DNA of 5,609 bases from an uncultured Clostridia bacterium (GTDB taxonomy: Bacteria > Bacillota > Clostridia > Oscillospirales > Ruminococcaceae). The stretch spans positions 1 to 5,609 of the forward strand of contig CAMWRN010000177.1 of assembly GCA_947176675.1 (NCBI GenBank). Reading direction: 5' to 3'. Below are positions 4,939-5,609 of the stretch, piece after piece. The translations under genes and the position numbers were made by a program. The notes beneath the pieces were generated by a model. The model was given only the letters and a program-made list of their open reading frames with translations. It did not search any database and was not told the origin of the DNA. The first letter of the stretch is position 1, and each line of letters opens with the position of its first letter.

Positions 4939-5609
4939 ATAGCCATATATCATTTTGAAGCAAAAATCATCAGCAGGGGCGAGGGACGTTCAGCCGTTGC
5001 TGCCGCTGCATATATCAGCTGCGACAAGATTTACAATGATTACGACGGCGTACAGCACGACTATACGAAAAAGCGGGCTTGTTTGGGGACACGTATTCCT
5101 GCCGCATAACGCTCCTCCTGAATGGTCTGACCGCGCCGTACTTTGGAACGCGGTCGAGGAAGCTGAAAAATCAAAGGACAGTAGGCTTGCTCGTGAATTT
5201 GTGGTTGCGCTTCCAACAGAGCTAAACAAGGCTCAATGGAAAGATTTGTTGTCCAAATTTATCAAGAATAATTTTGTTTCATACGGAATGTGCGCCGATG
5301 TCGCTGTTCACGATACTGATGGGCATAATCCGCACGCTCATATTATGCTAACAGTCCGTCCATTGGACGAAAACGGAAAATGGCAGCACAAGACCGAAAA
5401 GGAATATCTTTGTATCAAAAACGGCGTGGAACAAGGTTTTACCGCTGCCGAATTTAAGGCGGTGCAGTCGGACGGTTGGGAAAAGCAGTACCAATACAAA
5501 ATCGGAAAAAAGAAAATATATATGCCCGCTTCCAAAGCCGTGACACAGGAATATGAACGTATTTCCAAATACCCGAAAAGCTCTAAGTTCGGCAGGCAAA
5601 ATCCGATTT
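4939..5609 (+). pseudogene. MobA/MobL relaxase, frameshifted, 3' end outside window
   Basis: This is the conjugative relaxase that would nick oriT. The canonical N-terminus (AIYHFEAKIISRGEGRSA, then AAAAYIS) begins at ATA 4939. Counted from there, the catalytic Tyr is residue 25, exactly as I recall for RSF1010 MobA. The first frame runs to TAA at 5107-5109 after HDYTKK. The protein continues one base on (GLVWGHVFLPHNAPPEW) and stays open to 5609, carrying the HNPHAHIM metal-binding motif. A +1 shift, from one extra base or two lost, near the AAAAA run at 5068-5072 explains this. The second frame also has an ATG at 5036 without a Shine-Dalgarno, so a gene caller may report 5036 to the window end. 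An in-frame GTG at 4930 is an alternative start but lies only 3 nt from AAAGGG. No clear sigma-A promoter is seen. A sequencing error is possible. Confidence 0.85.

Noticed and set aside
5066..5078. Programmed ribosomal frameshift in the relaxase
   Set aside because: The required shift is +1 and the site GAAAAAG has only five A residues, so it lacks the classic A-AAA-AAG heptamer. An indel or sequencing error is simpler.
4738..5109. Rightward 123-codon open frame from ATG 4738
   Set aside because: It overlaps the DUF3847-like gene, then reads through the terminator and the oriT hairpins. Only the part from about 4939 has protein character, and that is the relaxase N-terminus.
5338..5599. Leftward open frames opposite the relaxase gene
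   Set aside because: They are antisense to clear relaxase coding sequence with the HNPHAHIM motif and have no ribosome binding site or domain.

Overview
The window looks like the interior of a mobilizable element (integrative mobilizable element or ICE-like transposon) from a low-to-moderate GC Firmicute, probably a gut-type Clostridia/Eubacteriales member. The basis is AT-rich intergenic DNA, strong AGGAGG ribosome binding sites, sigma-A-type promoters, and a gene set typical of Tn4451-like elements: a large serine recombinase with a TnpW-like partner, DUF3847, a MobA/MobL relaxase, DUF6429 and DUF6076. No antibiotic resistance or other passenger gene, rRNA, tRNA or CRISPR array is visible. 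Neither end of the element can be placed.

Left arm, leftward (1-2113). A sigma-70 region-4-like protein (1209-1943) is followed by a DUF6429-like protein (884-1174) and a DUF6076-like zinc-finger protein (7-891). The last two are coupled through an ATGAATAA overlap. A TTGAAA-N17-TATAAT promoter (2085-2113) serves the sigma-like gene through a leader of about 135 nt. A second promoter, TTGACA-N17-TATACT, lies inside the 3' end of the sigma-like gene and serves the downstream pair.

Right arm, rightward (2119-4760). A 67-codon TnpW-like gene appears to start at ATA (2132). It is coupled by a 3-nt gap to a 668-aa TnpX-type serine recombinase carrying two extra C-terminal zinc fingers. After a hairpin terminator comes an AT-rich spacer with repeated TTTGRTATTA motifs in both orientations. 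A 67-aa DUF3847-like protein follows and ends against a strong GNRA-capped terminator.

Transfer module (4803-5609). Directly after that terminator lies a GC-rich, highly folded segment. Its minus strand carries TAAGTGCGCCCT, the nick core I recall for the IncQ/RSF1010 (MOBQ) family, next to a hairpin; this is the probable oriT. The MobA/MobL relaxase follows and runs off the window. Its canonical N-terminus begins at an ATA codon (4939), and its frame is broken near 5068-5074.

Putting the parts together, the recombinase and TnpW would excise and integrate the element. The relaxase would nick oriT so that a helper's conjugation machinery could export it, with the DUF3847-recombinase side entering first and the relaxase gene last. 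The sigma-like, DUF6429 and DUF6076 proteins are plausible regulators. The frameshift raises the question of whether this copy can still mobilize itself.
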